DNA from: Actinomycetes bacterium
Lineage (GTDB): Bacteria; Actinomycetota; Thermoleophilia; Solirubrobacterales; Solirubrobacteraceae
Assembly: GCA_023405705.1 (NCBI GenBank)
Contig: JAEXXR010000578.1
Location: 1 to 5,519 of the forward strand
Length of the DNA: 5,519 bases
Reading direction: 5' to 3'
Position numbers and translations under genes: made by a program. The number at the start of each line of letters is the position of its first letter. Within the stretch, counting starts at the first letter, position 1. This document shows, piece by piece, positions 1 through 5,519 of the stretch. Below the pieces are notes generated by a model, which made no database searches, was not told the origin of the DNA, and was given only the letters and a program-made list of their open reading frames with translations.

Positions 1-1094
1 AGGTGCTCGCCGACAAGTACCCGTCGGCGACCAACGTGCAGCGTGACTTCGCGTCGATCGACTCGGCTCCCGAAGAGCGTCAGCGTGGTATCACGATCAA
101 CATCTCGCACGTCGAGTACGAGACCCCGAAGCGCCACTACGCGCACGTCGACGCGCCCGGTCACGCCGACTACATCAAGAACATGATCACCGGTGCCGCT
201 CAGATGGACGGCGCGATCCTCGTGGTCGCCGCCACCGACGGCCCGATGGCTCAGACCCGTGAGCACGTCCTGCTCGCCAAGCAGGTCGGCGTGCCGTACC
301 TGCTGGTCGCGCTGAACAAGAGCGACATGGTCGACGACGAGGAGATCCTGGAGCTCGTCGAGCTCGAGGTCCGTGAGCTGCTCAGCTCGCAGGACTTCGA
401 CGGCGACAACGCGCCGGTCGTCCGCGTCTCGGGCCTGAAGGCGCTCGAGGGCGACGAGAAGTGGGTCGAGTCGATCGTCGAGCTGATGAACGCTGTCGAC
501 GAGTCCATCCCGGACCCGGTGCGCGACAAGGACAAGCCGTTCCTCATGCCGATCGAGGACGTCTTCACCATCACCGGCCGTGGCACGGTCGTCACGGGCC
601 GCGCCGAGCGTGGCACGCTGGCCATCAACTCCGAGGTCGAGATCGTCGGCATCCGCCCGACGCAGAAGACGATCGTCACGGGTATCGAGATGTTCCACAA
701 GCAGCTCGACGAGGCCTGGGCCGGCGAGAACTGTGGTCTGCTCCTGCGCGGCACCAAGCGTGACGACGTCGAGCGCGGCCAGGTCGTCGTCAAGCCCGGT
801 TCGGTCACCCCGCACACCAACTTCGAGGGCACGGCGTACATCCTGTCCAAGGAGGAGGGCGGCCGTCACAACCCGTTCTTCACGAACTACCGTCCGCAGT
901 TCTACTTCCGCACCACCGACGTCACCGGCGTCATCACGCTGCCTGAGGGCACCGAGATGGTCATGCCCGGCGACACCACGGAGATGTCGGTCGAGCTCAT
1001 CCAGCCGATCGCCATGGAAGAGGGCCTCGGCTTCGCGATCCGTGAGGGTGGCCGCACCGTCGGTGCCGGTACCGTCACCAAGATCCTGAAGTAA
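1..1094 (+). CDS. tuf: Elongation factor Tu, 5'-truncated by the window edge
   Basis: EF-Tu is the cytoplasmic GTPase that delivers aminoacyl-tRNA to the ribosomal A site. The first two bases end a Lys codon and the readable frame begins at position 3 with an internal Val (GTG), not a start. The 363 visible residues end at the family's normal C-terminus. With a usual length near 397, about 34 residues are missing, including the P-loop (GHVDHGKT). Visible G-domain motifs are switch I RGITI (visible residues 28-32), G3 DAPGHAD (50-56, with the catalytic His), G4 NKSD (105-108) and G5 SGLKAL (143-148). Domain II runs from about 180 to 270 and domain III from about 270 to 363, ending VTKILK. No frameshift or lost key residue is seen. 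In Actinobacteria tuf usually closes the rpsL-rpsG-fusA-tuf operon; those upstream genes are outside the window. Identification is near certain. Confidence 0.98.
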   Translation, partial: VLADKYPSATNVQRDFASIDSAPEERQRGITINISHVEYETPKRHYAHVDAPGHADYIKNMITGAAQMDGAILVVAATDGPMAQTREHVLLAKQVGVPYLLVALNKSDMVDDEEILELVELEVRELLSSQDFDGDNAPVVRVSGLKALEGDEKWVESIVELMNAVDESIPDPVRDKDKPFLMPIEDVFTITGRGTVVTGRAERGTLAINSEVEIVGIRPTQKTIVTGIEMFHKQLDEAWAGENCGLLLRGTKRDDVERGQVVVKPGSVTPHTNFEGTAYILSKEEGGRHNPFFTNYRPQFYFRTTDVTGVITLPEGTEMVMPGDTTEMSVELIQPIAMEEGLGFAIREGGRTVGAGTVTKILK

Positions 1095-1107
1095 TCTCAC
1101 TTCACCC

Positions 1108-1143
1108 AGAACGCCCCCGGAGCTTCGGCTCCGGGGGCGTTCT
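1108..1143 (+). terminator. Rho-independent terminator of tuf
   Basis: A perfect 16-bp inverted repeat (1108-1123 with 1128-1143) encloses a TTCG tetraloop closed by C-G, an exceptionally stable hairpin. It starts 13 bases after the tuf stop codon. The T-tract is short (TTCTT, partly inside the stem), as is common in high-GC Actinobacteria. It should isolate tuf transcription from the surface-protein genes that follow. Confidence 0.9.
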
Positions 1144-1231
1144 TGCGTCGCGCGGGCGCCTGTCTGAGCCACACGGCGGCACCCTGAAGCGCCTGGCTGG
1201 GCGCCAGAGCACGGGTGACTCAACGTCGCCA

Positions 1232-1237
1232 TAAGAT
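1232..1237 (+). promoter_or_regulatory. Weak candidate -10 element for the pilus genes
   Basis: TAAGAT matches TATAAT at 4 of 6 positions and sits in one of the few AT-rich patches of the spacer 1144-1366. No convincing -35 hexamer is seen 16-18 bases upstream, so this is only a candidate. If used, transcription would start near 1244 and leave a leader of about 120 nt. The leader would contain the palindrome at 1273-1286 and the Shine-Dalgarno hairpin at 1334-1360. Confidence 0.2.
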
Positions 1238-1272
1238 TCGCTGAAGTGGGCTTTTCCGCCACATCGCGTGCG

Positions 1273-1286
1273 TGAGAATGTTCTCA
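1273..1286. promoter_or_regulatory. Perfect 6-2-6 palindrome, candidate operator
   Basis: TGAGAATGTTCTCA consists of two exact inverted 6-base arms (TGAGAA / TTCTCA) around TG. It lies 80 bases upstream of the adhesin start codon and between two genes. Its size and symmetry suit a homodimeric helix-turn-helix repressor. It is loosely like Fur/Zur-type boxes in outline, but the arm sequence and 2-base centre do not match a site I can name. As RNA the 2-base centre would make a poor hairpin loop, so a DNA operator is the better reading. Confidence 0.4.
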
Positions 1287-1333
1287 TCTGCTGGGTGCGT
1301 CTCGAGCGCCCGGTTGGACGGTCACGCCACAGG

Positions 1334-1362
1334 TCCCCCGGACGGTGGCTCCTTGGGGGAGA
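1334..1362 (+). promoter_or_regulatory. Adhesin Shine-Dalgarno inside a possible sequestering hairpin
   Basis: The ribosome binding site GGGGGAGA (1355-1362) precedes ATG 1367 by 4 bases and decides the start. Just upstream, TCCCCC (1334-1339) is the exact complement of GGGGGA (1355-1360). Two G-U pairs (1340-1354 and 1341-1353) can extend the stem inward. In the mRNA this hairpin would hide the Shine-Dalgarno sequence and could lower or condition translation. The complementarity is seen directly; any regulatory role is inference. Confidence 0.4.
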
Positions 1363-1366
1363 CATC

Positions 1367-3967
1367 ATGCGTCATGTTTTCGCGCGCTCGCGCTCGCGCG
1401 TCCTCGTGCTAGCGATGACGCTGATCGCGGGTATCGTCGCAGCGTCGCTCTCGTTCGCGCCCTCGGCTCCCGCGTCGGCGCTCACCGACACCGCCGTCGA
1501 CGTCGTCAAGGCGGCGGATGCCGTCACCCCGCTGGCTGCAGCGGCCGCCACGGGATGCAACTACGCGGCGACCGGCACGGGCGTCTACGCCGACACGCTC
1601 TGCTGGCTCGACTTCTCCGCCAATGGTGCCGCGATTACCACGGCGTACGCCAGCGCGACGGAGTCCCAGGCCTGCACCTTCGCCATCCTCTTCTCGGGTA
1701 CGCAGACGCGGACCGTCTATCGGAGCGTCCTCGGCGCCGCGTACGGTCAGGTCACCGGCGCGTGGGGCAGCTGCTCGTTGTCGGCCTCGCCGGCTCCGGG
1801 CGCGATCGACCTGAGCACGCTGACGAACTCAGGCGGCGTCTATTACGGCAGCGTGACGAACTACCCGATCAGCGTCACCCTGCCGGGTGGGTACGTCCTC
1901 AGCGCCAAGCTCGCGATCTCCGGCACCTCCGGCAATGCGAATGGCCGGGTCGTGTCCGCACGCACCTTCCCGACCTGGAGCGGCGCATTCCTCGGCAACA
2001 ACGGCTTCTACTCGGGCGTGGGCGGATATCCGTCGCTCTATCAGGCTGTCTCGGGCGGCCGCACCAGCGTGACGCTGTCGGACATCCAGCTCCTCAGCGG
2101 CGGCACCCGCACCGCCGGCTTCTCGATGGTCGTCGCCGACGCCGAGACGACCGACAGCGGCGAATCCATCAGGTGGACGCACGTCGGCGGCACCGGCTTC
2201 ACCTGGCTGCCCAACACGCCCGGCTCGACGACGCAGAACGGCACGATGGGCAATGCCTGCCCGCAGAGCTACGCGCCCGCACTCGGGCAGAGCGGCGCGA
2301 CGGCCTCGTGTGTCTCCAACACGAGTTCGAACAAGACCGGCACGCCCATGCTCATGGTGTCGCCGACGAACACGACGAGCACCTTCTCGGTCTCGTCGGA
2401 CATGGTGGGCAGCGGGCTGGAAGGCGTCGCCTTCGGCATCATCGTCGCGCGCGCGCAGGCGACCGTCAAGGTCGCCGATCGCATCGTCGCCGCCGACGGG
2501 GCCAGCCTGGACACCGCCGACTTCGGTGTGGGCATGACGGTCGCCTCCGGCACCGGTGGGACGGCGTCGGCCCAGACCGGCACCACCGCCACCGAGGCCA
2601 CGAACGGCGGACTCTCCGTGCTCGTCGCCGCGGGCGGCACGCCGATCACGTTCTCCACGACCGCGTCCGGCACCCTCGCGTCCTCGTATACGGCATCGTG
2701 GCAGTGCACGAAGACGAATCCCAACAGCAGCGCGCCGACCGTGTGGCCGACGACGGGCACCAGCCCGGTTCCGCCGACCCCCGACCAGTTCGCAAAGGTC
2801 GACGCGGCGCAGTTCCTGCACTGCACCGTGACCTATACGCCCCCGTATGTGACGCTCGTCAAGAACGTGGTCAACGGCACCACAGGAGCGACCAACAGCG
2901 CCGCAGACTGGACGCTCACCGGCGTCGGCACGTCGTCGCGCGCATCAGGCAGCGGCACCGGCAAGCGGACAGCGGTCGCCGTCGGGACGTATGCCCTCTC
3001 CGAGCAGGGCCCGGCGAACCCGTGGGTGCACGGCTATGACTGGACCGGACTCGCTTGCGTCTCTGCATCCGGCGCGACGAGCGGGTGGTCGCTGCAGACC
3101 ACCGCAGGCAGCGCACAGGGGACGATCGCCTCCGGCTCGCTCGCCGTCGTCAAAGGCAACAATCTCACCTGCACCTATACGAACACGGCGCGCCCGGCGA
3201 CGACGCTCACCCTCGTCGGCGCCGTCACCTTCGGCAGCGCGCCGGCGACCAGTTGGGCGCTTAGCGGCACGGGCACCGTGGGTGCGCTGAGCGGACCCTC
3301 CGGCCAGACCGGCACGCCGGCGGTCACTGCGACCCCCGTCACTCCCGCCACGGCCTATCAGCTGGCGGCCGTCGGCGGCCCGATCACCTACGTCGGCACC
3401 GCCTGGTCGTGCGTCGACCAGAACAACGCACCCGTCGTCGTCACGGCGGGCGCGGTGACGCTGACGCGCGGGACGCGCGCCACCTGCACGATCTCGTTCG
3501 CGACCGCGGCGCTCACGCTCCTCAAGCACGTCGCGAACGCGGAACTTCGCCCCGCGGACTGGACGATCAGGGCGACCCCGGCCAGCGGTGCCGGCCTGTC
3601 GACCCTGAACGCCGTGGGCGCCGAGACCGCCGTCGCCGCGAACACCTTCGAAGTGCGTCCCGCCGCCGCCTACACGCTGACCGAGGCGCTCACCGATCCT
3701 GCGTCGACGATCGCCTACCGACAGATCGCCCTTCAGCGCTGGAACGCCGCGACGCAGACGTGGGTCGACGTCGCCTCCGGGCAGATCACGGCGCCCGCCG
3801 CGGGACAGTCGGCCGTCTACCGCTTCGTCAACGATCGTCCTGCTCCCATCGTGCTGCCTCTCACCGGCGGGGCCAGCACCGACGCCTTCCTCATCGCCGG
3901 CGCGGTCGGCCTGCTCCTCGCAGCGGCCATGGCCGTCTGGGCGTCGCGTCGCCGCCGGCACACCTGA
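1367..3967 (+). CDS. LPXTG-anchored surface adhesin with CshA-like head and four prealbumin/CnaB-like stalk units; probable pilus tip protein
   Basis: This 866-aa protein is predicted to be exported and covalently fixed to peptidoglycan or to a pilus by a sortase. An Arg-rich N-terminus and hydrophobic core end in an APASA cleavage site (about residue 38). Residues 58-362 form a Gly/Ser/Thr-rich head with six Cys; its beginning (GVYADTLCWLDF, 72-83) resembles the NR2 domain of CshA/CshB fibrillar adhesins, which in streptococci binds fibronectin. Four stalk units follow (about 365-492, 494-609, 611-714, 716-825). Units 1 and 3 keep the Lys/Glu/Asn isopeptide triad; units 0 and 2 do not. The C-terminus has LPLTGG (830-835), a membrane span and an RRRRHT tail. 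No VYPK pilin motif is present, so it cannot be a typical backbone subunit. ATG 1367 was chosen because it follows GGGGGAGA and begins the signal peptide; the in-frame GTG at 1268 would add 33 unlikely residues. The ligand is unknown. Confidence 0.85.
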   Translation: MRHVFARSRSRVLVLAMTLIAGIVAASLSFAPSAPASALTDTAVDVVKAADAVTPLAAAAATGCNYAATGTGVYADTLCWLDFSANGAAITTAYASATESQACTFAILFSGTQTRTVYRSVLGAAYGQVTGAWGSCSLSASPAPGAIDLSTLTNSGGVYYGSVTNYPISVTLPGGYVLSAKLAISGTSGNANGRVVSARTFPTWSGAFLGNNGFYSGVGGYPSLYQAVSGGRTSVTLSDIQLLSGGTRTAGFSMVVADAETTDSGESIRWTHVGGTGFTWLPNTPGSTTQNGTMGNACPQSYAPALGQSGATASCVSNTSSNKTGTPMLMVSPTNTTSTFSVSSDMVGSGLEGVAFGIIVARAQATVKVADRIVAADGASLDTADFGVGMTVASGTGGTASAQTGTTATEATNGGLSVLVAAGGTPITFSTTASGTLASSYTASWQCTKTNPNSSAPTVWPTTGTSPVPPTPDQFAKVDAAQFLHCTVTYTPPYVTLVKNVVNGTTGATNSAADWTLTGVGTSSRASGSGTGKRTAVAVGTYALSEQGPANPWVHGYDWTGLACVSASGATSGWSLQTTAGSAQGTIASGSLAVVKGNNLTCTYTNTARPATTLTLVGAVTFGSAPATSWALSGTGTVGALSGPSGQTGTPAVTATPVTPATAYQLAAVGGPITYVGTAWSCVDQNNAPVVVTAGAVTLTRGTRATCTISFATAALTLLKHVANAELRPADWTIRATPASGAGLSTLNAVGAETAVAANTFEVRPAAAYTLTEALTDPASTIAYRQIALQRWNAATQTWVDVASGQITAPAAGQSAVYRFVNDRPAPIVLPLTGGASTDAFLIAGAVGLLLAAAMAVWASRRRRHT
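1381..1400 (+). other. GC-only hairpin in the first codons of the adhesin
   Basis: CGCGCG (1381-1386) and CGCGCG (1395-1400) are inverted around an 8-base loop, CTCGCGCT, 12 bases after the start codon. They encode the positively charged start of the signal peptide (RSRS region), so Arg/Ala/Ser codons partly explain the composition. The structure falls where mRNA folding most affects initiation. Confidence 0.3.
2459..3841 (+). repeat. Four tandem prealbumin/CnaB-like domain units within the adhesin
   Basis: Divergent protein-level repeats of about 105-130 residues share the order: first strand (T-L-V-K type), an ADW or similar turn, a Y-x-L-x-E strand, a W-x-C strand, and a final C-T-x-T-N strand. 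Approximate boundaries are unit 0 2459-2842, unit 1 2846-3193, unit 2 3197-3508 and unit 3 3512-3841. Unit 1: K499, E546, N606, plus C564/C602. Unit 2 has G618, A668 and F711 in the triad positions but keeps C682/C707. Unit 3 has K720, E773 and N822 but no Cys. Unit 0 has K368 but Thr and Tyr at the other triad positions, with C447/C486. The alignment was made by eye; no DNA-level repetition is evident, so duplication is old. Confidence 0.65.
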
Positions 3968-4016
3968 CCACCTGCATCCCCCTCACCGATCCACCAGAGA
4001 CAACCCCGAAAGAGAC

Positions 4017-4022
4017 AGGAAA
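4017..4022 (+). promoter_or_regulatory. Ribosome binding site of the major pilin
   Basis: AGGAAA lies 3 bases before ATG 4026, with the AGGA core 5 bases away. A purine-rich stretch (GAAAGAGA) immediately upstream may help. The 58-bp gap after the adhesin stop (3968-4025) shows no terminator hairpin, so the two genes are probably co-transcribed, with the pilin having its own translation signal. Confidence 0.75.
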
Positions 4023-4025
4023 CCC

Positions 4026-5456
4026 ATGAAGACCACCCCTCGGCGCGGTTTCGCCCGTCGCCTCACCGCCGCCCTCGGCGTCGCAGCGCTCGCCGCCGCC
4101 GGCGTGCTCGCGGCCGCCGTGCCCGCTTCGGCCGCACCCGGCAACATGCCCAACGGCGACGGCACTCTCACGATCCACAAGTACGAGCAGCCGAGCCCTG
4201 CCGGCAGCGCCAACAACAGCGGCACCGCGATCACCGTACCCGGTGCGTGGGTCGCGCTGACGGGCGTGAACTTCACGATCCAGCGGATCACGGACGTCGA
4301 CCTGACCACCAATGCGGGCTGGGATCTCGCGAAGGACCGTGCGGCAGCCGCGATCCCGACCTCCTCGCTCGGCAGCGCGACGACCGTCACGACCGGCAGC
4401 GACGGATCGATCGCGCGCACGCTGCCGATCGGCGCGTACCTCGTGACCGAGATCGCGAGCCCGAGTGCGACCATCTCGGGCAGCACGACTCCGGCGAACA
4501 TCACGATGACGGCGGCGCCGTTCGTCGTCACCGTGCCTGTCCCCACCACCGCCGGCGCGTGGAACTCGAACGTGCACGTGTACCCGAAGAACTCGCTGTC
4601 CTCCGTGACCAAGTCGGTCGCCGCCCCGTCGGGCAGTGGTCTCGGCTCGACACTCACGTGGACGATCGACGTCAAGATCCCCTACCTCACGGCCGGCCAG
4701 TCGTTCACCGGCTTCGCCGTGACCGACACGCTGGATGCCAAGCTCACCTACGTCGCGGGCTCCGCGACCGCGAAGATCGATTCCACCACCGTCGCCCTCA
4801 CCGATTCCACCTCTGGTCAGAACGTCGCAGTCTCGCCGACCGACCTGAGCGTCCTCGCGGCCAACCAGGGCAAGACGCTGTCGGTCACCTTCCGCACCAC
4901 CGTCATCACCGCGGGCGAGATCGACAACCAGGCGACGGCGGTCATCAACGGCACCGGCATCGGCTCGAACCAGACGGCGTCGTACTGGGGCCAGATCAAG
5001 ATCGACAAGCACGCTGAGGGCGACGCCGCGAAGACCCTCCAGGGTGCGGTGTTCACGGTGCACGAGACGGCAGCGGACGCGGCGGCCGGCACGGGCGCGA
5101 TCTCCGTCGGCGGCCAGACGCAGTTCCCGACGGGTGCCGACGGATCGGTGACGATCCCCGGCCTGTGGGTCTCCAACACGGCGGACGCCACGAAGACGTA
5201 CTACCTGCGCGAGGTCACGGCCCCGGCGGGATACGACGTGTACACCGGCGAGATCGCCGCGACCCTGACAGCGAACGGCGCAGTCGCGACGCCCGTGACG
5301 GTCACCGTCGCCGACCCGCAGAAGCCGCAGCTCTCGCTGCCGATCACGGGTGGCGACGGCGCTCGCACGCTGATGATCCTCGGCGGCGGCCTGCTGCTCG
5401 CGGCTCTCGGCGTCGCGATCGTCGCACTGCGCCGCCGCCGCGCCGCGCAGCGCTGA
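4026..5456 (+). CDS. SpaH/EbpB-family LPXTG-anchored major (backbone) pilin
   Basis: This 476-aa protein is the predicted shaft subunit of a sortase-assembled pilus. The signal peptide ends at about residue 36 (PASA). The N-terminal domain (about 44-189) has K52 (TIHKYE), E142 (VTE) and ends in the pilin motif VHVYPKN (183-189). K188 should be the lysine joined to the sorting-signal Thr of the next subunit. The second domain (about 190-322) fits the fimbrial-backbone D2 isopeptide type, with K196, D234 (VTDTLDAKLTY) and N301 (DNQA). The third domain is CnaB-like (about 323-434), with K328 (KIDKH), the E-box YYLREVTAPAGY (E396), and D430 where Asn is usual. LPITGG (438-443), a membrane span and a basic tail follow. 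Length is typical for the family and there are no Cys at all. It follows the adhesin by 58 bp; a class C sortase is expected downstream. Function is well supported by motifs; the species of isopeptide bonds is inferred. Confidence 0.95.
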   Translation: MKTTPRRGFARRLTAALGVAALAAAGVLAAAVPASAAPGNMPNGDGTLTIHKYEQPSPAGSANNSGTAITVPGAWVALTGVNFTIQRITDVDLTTNAGWDLAKDRAAAAIPTSSLGSATTVTTGSDGSIARTLPIGAYLVTEIASPSATISGSTTPANITMTAAPFVVTVPVPTTAGAWNSNVHVYPKNSLSSVTKSVAAPSGSGLGSTLTWTIDVKIPYLTAGQSFTGFAVTDTLDAKLTYVAGSATAKIDSTTVALTDSTSGQNVAVSPTDLSVLAANQGKTLSVTFRTTVITAGEIDNQATAVINGTGIGSNQTASYWGQIKIDKHAEGDAAKTLQGAVFTVHETAADAAAGTGAISVGGQTQFPTGADGSVTIPGLWVSNTADATKTYYLREVTAPAGYDVYTGEIAATLTANGAVATPVTVTVADPQKPQLSLPITGGDGARTLMILGGGLLLAALGVAIVALRRRRAAQR

Positions 5457-5461
5457 TCCCC

Positions 5462-5518
5462 TCGTCCGCCGGGGGCGGGAGCCGACGTCCGCGTCGCGAT
5501 TCTGCCCCCGGCGGACGA
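5462..5518 (+). terminator. Long two-tier hairpin after the pilin, terminator or attenuator
   Basis: A perfect 15-bp inverted repeat pairs 5462-5476 with 5504-5518. It extends inward through four more pairs (two of them G-U) to 5480/5500, and CGACG/CGTCG (5483-5487 with 5492-5496, loop TCCG) forms an inner stem. It starts 6 bases after the pilin stop codon. The window ends one base after the stem, so a T-tract cannot be judged. If a sortase gene follows, this may be a partial terminator that lowers sortase expression relative to pilin. Confidence 0.65.
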
Positions 5519-5519
5519 T

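Noticed and set aside
3..5. GTG that could be read as a start codon for EF-Tu
   Set aside because: It is the internal Val of the family's conserved I-T-K-V-L-A-D stretch; the true start lies about 34 codons upstream, outside the window.
1273..1286. Reading the palindrome as a LexA, Fur or Zur site
   Set aside because: The actinobacterial LexA box has GAAC-N4-GTTC, and Fur/Zur boxes are 7-1-7 with different arms; the match is too loose to name a regulator.
1268..1366. GTG start giving the adhesin 33 extra N-terminal residues
   Set aside because: The extension is Arg-rich, precedes a complete signal peptide, would overlap the palindrome, and has no Shine-Dalgarno; ATG 1367 has a strong one.
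1102..1368. Minus-strand 88-codon open frame covering the spacer
   Set aside because: It runs through the tuf terminator hairpin, encodes low-complexity Arg/Pro-rich sequence, and has no recognisable family features.
1829..2821. Long minus-strand open frame opposite the adhesin (about 330 codons)
   Set aside because: Arg/Gly/Ala-rich product typical of antisense reading in high-GC DNA; the opposite strand has clear domain structure.
1345..3039. Alternative plus-strand frame within the adhesin (about 564 codons)
   Set aside because: Arg/His-rich composition, no signal peptide or domain, and it overlaps the well-supported frame.
3891..5063. Long minus-strand open frame opposite the pilin (about 390 codons)
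   Set aside because: It is an Arg/Asp/Gly-rich artefact antisense to a pilin with clear motifs, and overlaps two genes.
1..5519. CRISPR arrays, tRNA or rRNA genes, transposase, integrase or terminal inverted repeats
   Set aside because: None seen on either strand; the only repetition is divergent protein-level repeats and the local hairpins listed.

Overview
The window is about 66% or more G+C by eye and carries an EF-Tu whose sequence looks like Microbacteriaceae (probably Microbacterium or a close relative). This taxonomic guess rests on recognising the EF-Tu sequence and on the actinobacterial style of the surface proteins; no search was run.

Layout, left to right, all genes on the + strand. 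(1) The 3' nine-tenths of tuf, lacking about the first 34 codons, ends at 1094 and is closed by a strong 16-bp UUCG-capped terminator hairpin (1108-1143). (2) A 223-bp spacer (1144-1366) separates the housekeeping gene from the next unit. It holds a weak -10-like element, a perfect 6-2-6 palindrome, and a hairpin that can pair with the Shine-Dalgarno sequence. (3) A large sortase-anchored surface protein (1367-3967, 866 aa) has a signal peptide, a cysteine-containing head resembling the CshA/CshB adhesin NR2 domain, a stalk of four prealbumin/CnaB-like units, and an LPLTG sorting signal. (4) After 58 bp comes a SpaH/EbpB-type major pilin (4026-5456, 476 aa) with the VYPKN pilin motif, three isopeptide-type domains and an LPITG sorting signal. 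(5) A long two-tier hairpin (5462-5518) fills the window's end.

Together the last two genes look like the adhesin-plus-backbone part of a two-component sortase-assembled pilus, comparable in layout to the Actinomyces fimbrial loci. The backbone pilin would be polymerised through its YPKN lysine and LPITG threonine. The large protein has a sorting signal but no pilin motif, so it fits a tip subunit. The class C sortase this model needs is not in the window and should lie just downstream. Nothing here is a wholly new system. The most distinctive feature is the adhesin stalk, where the isopeptide Lys/Glu/Asn triad and the disulfide cysteine pair are distributed differently among the four units.
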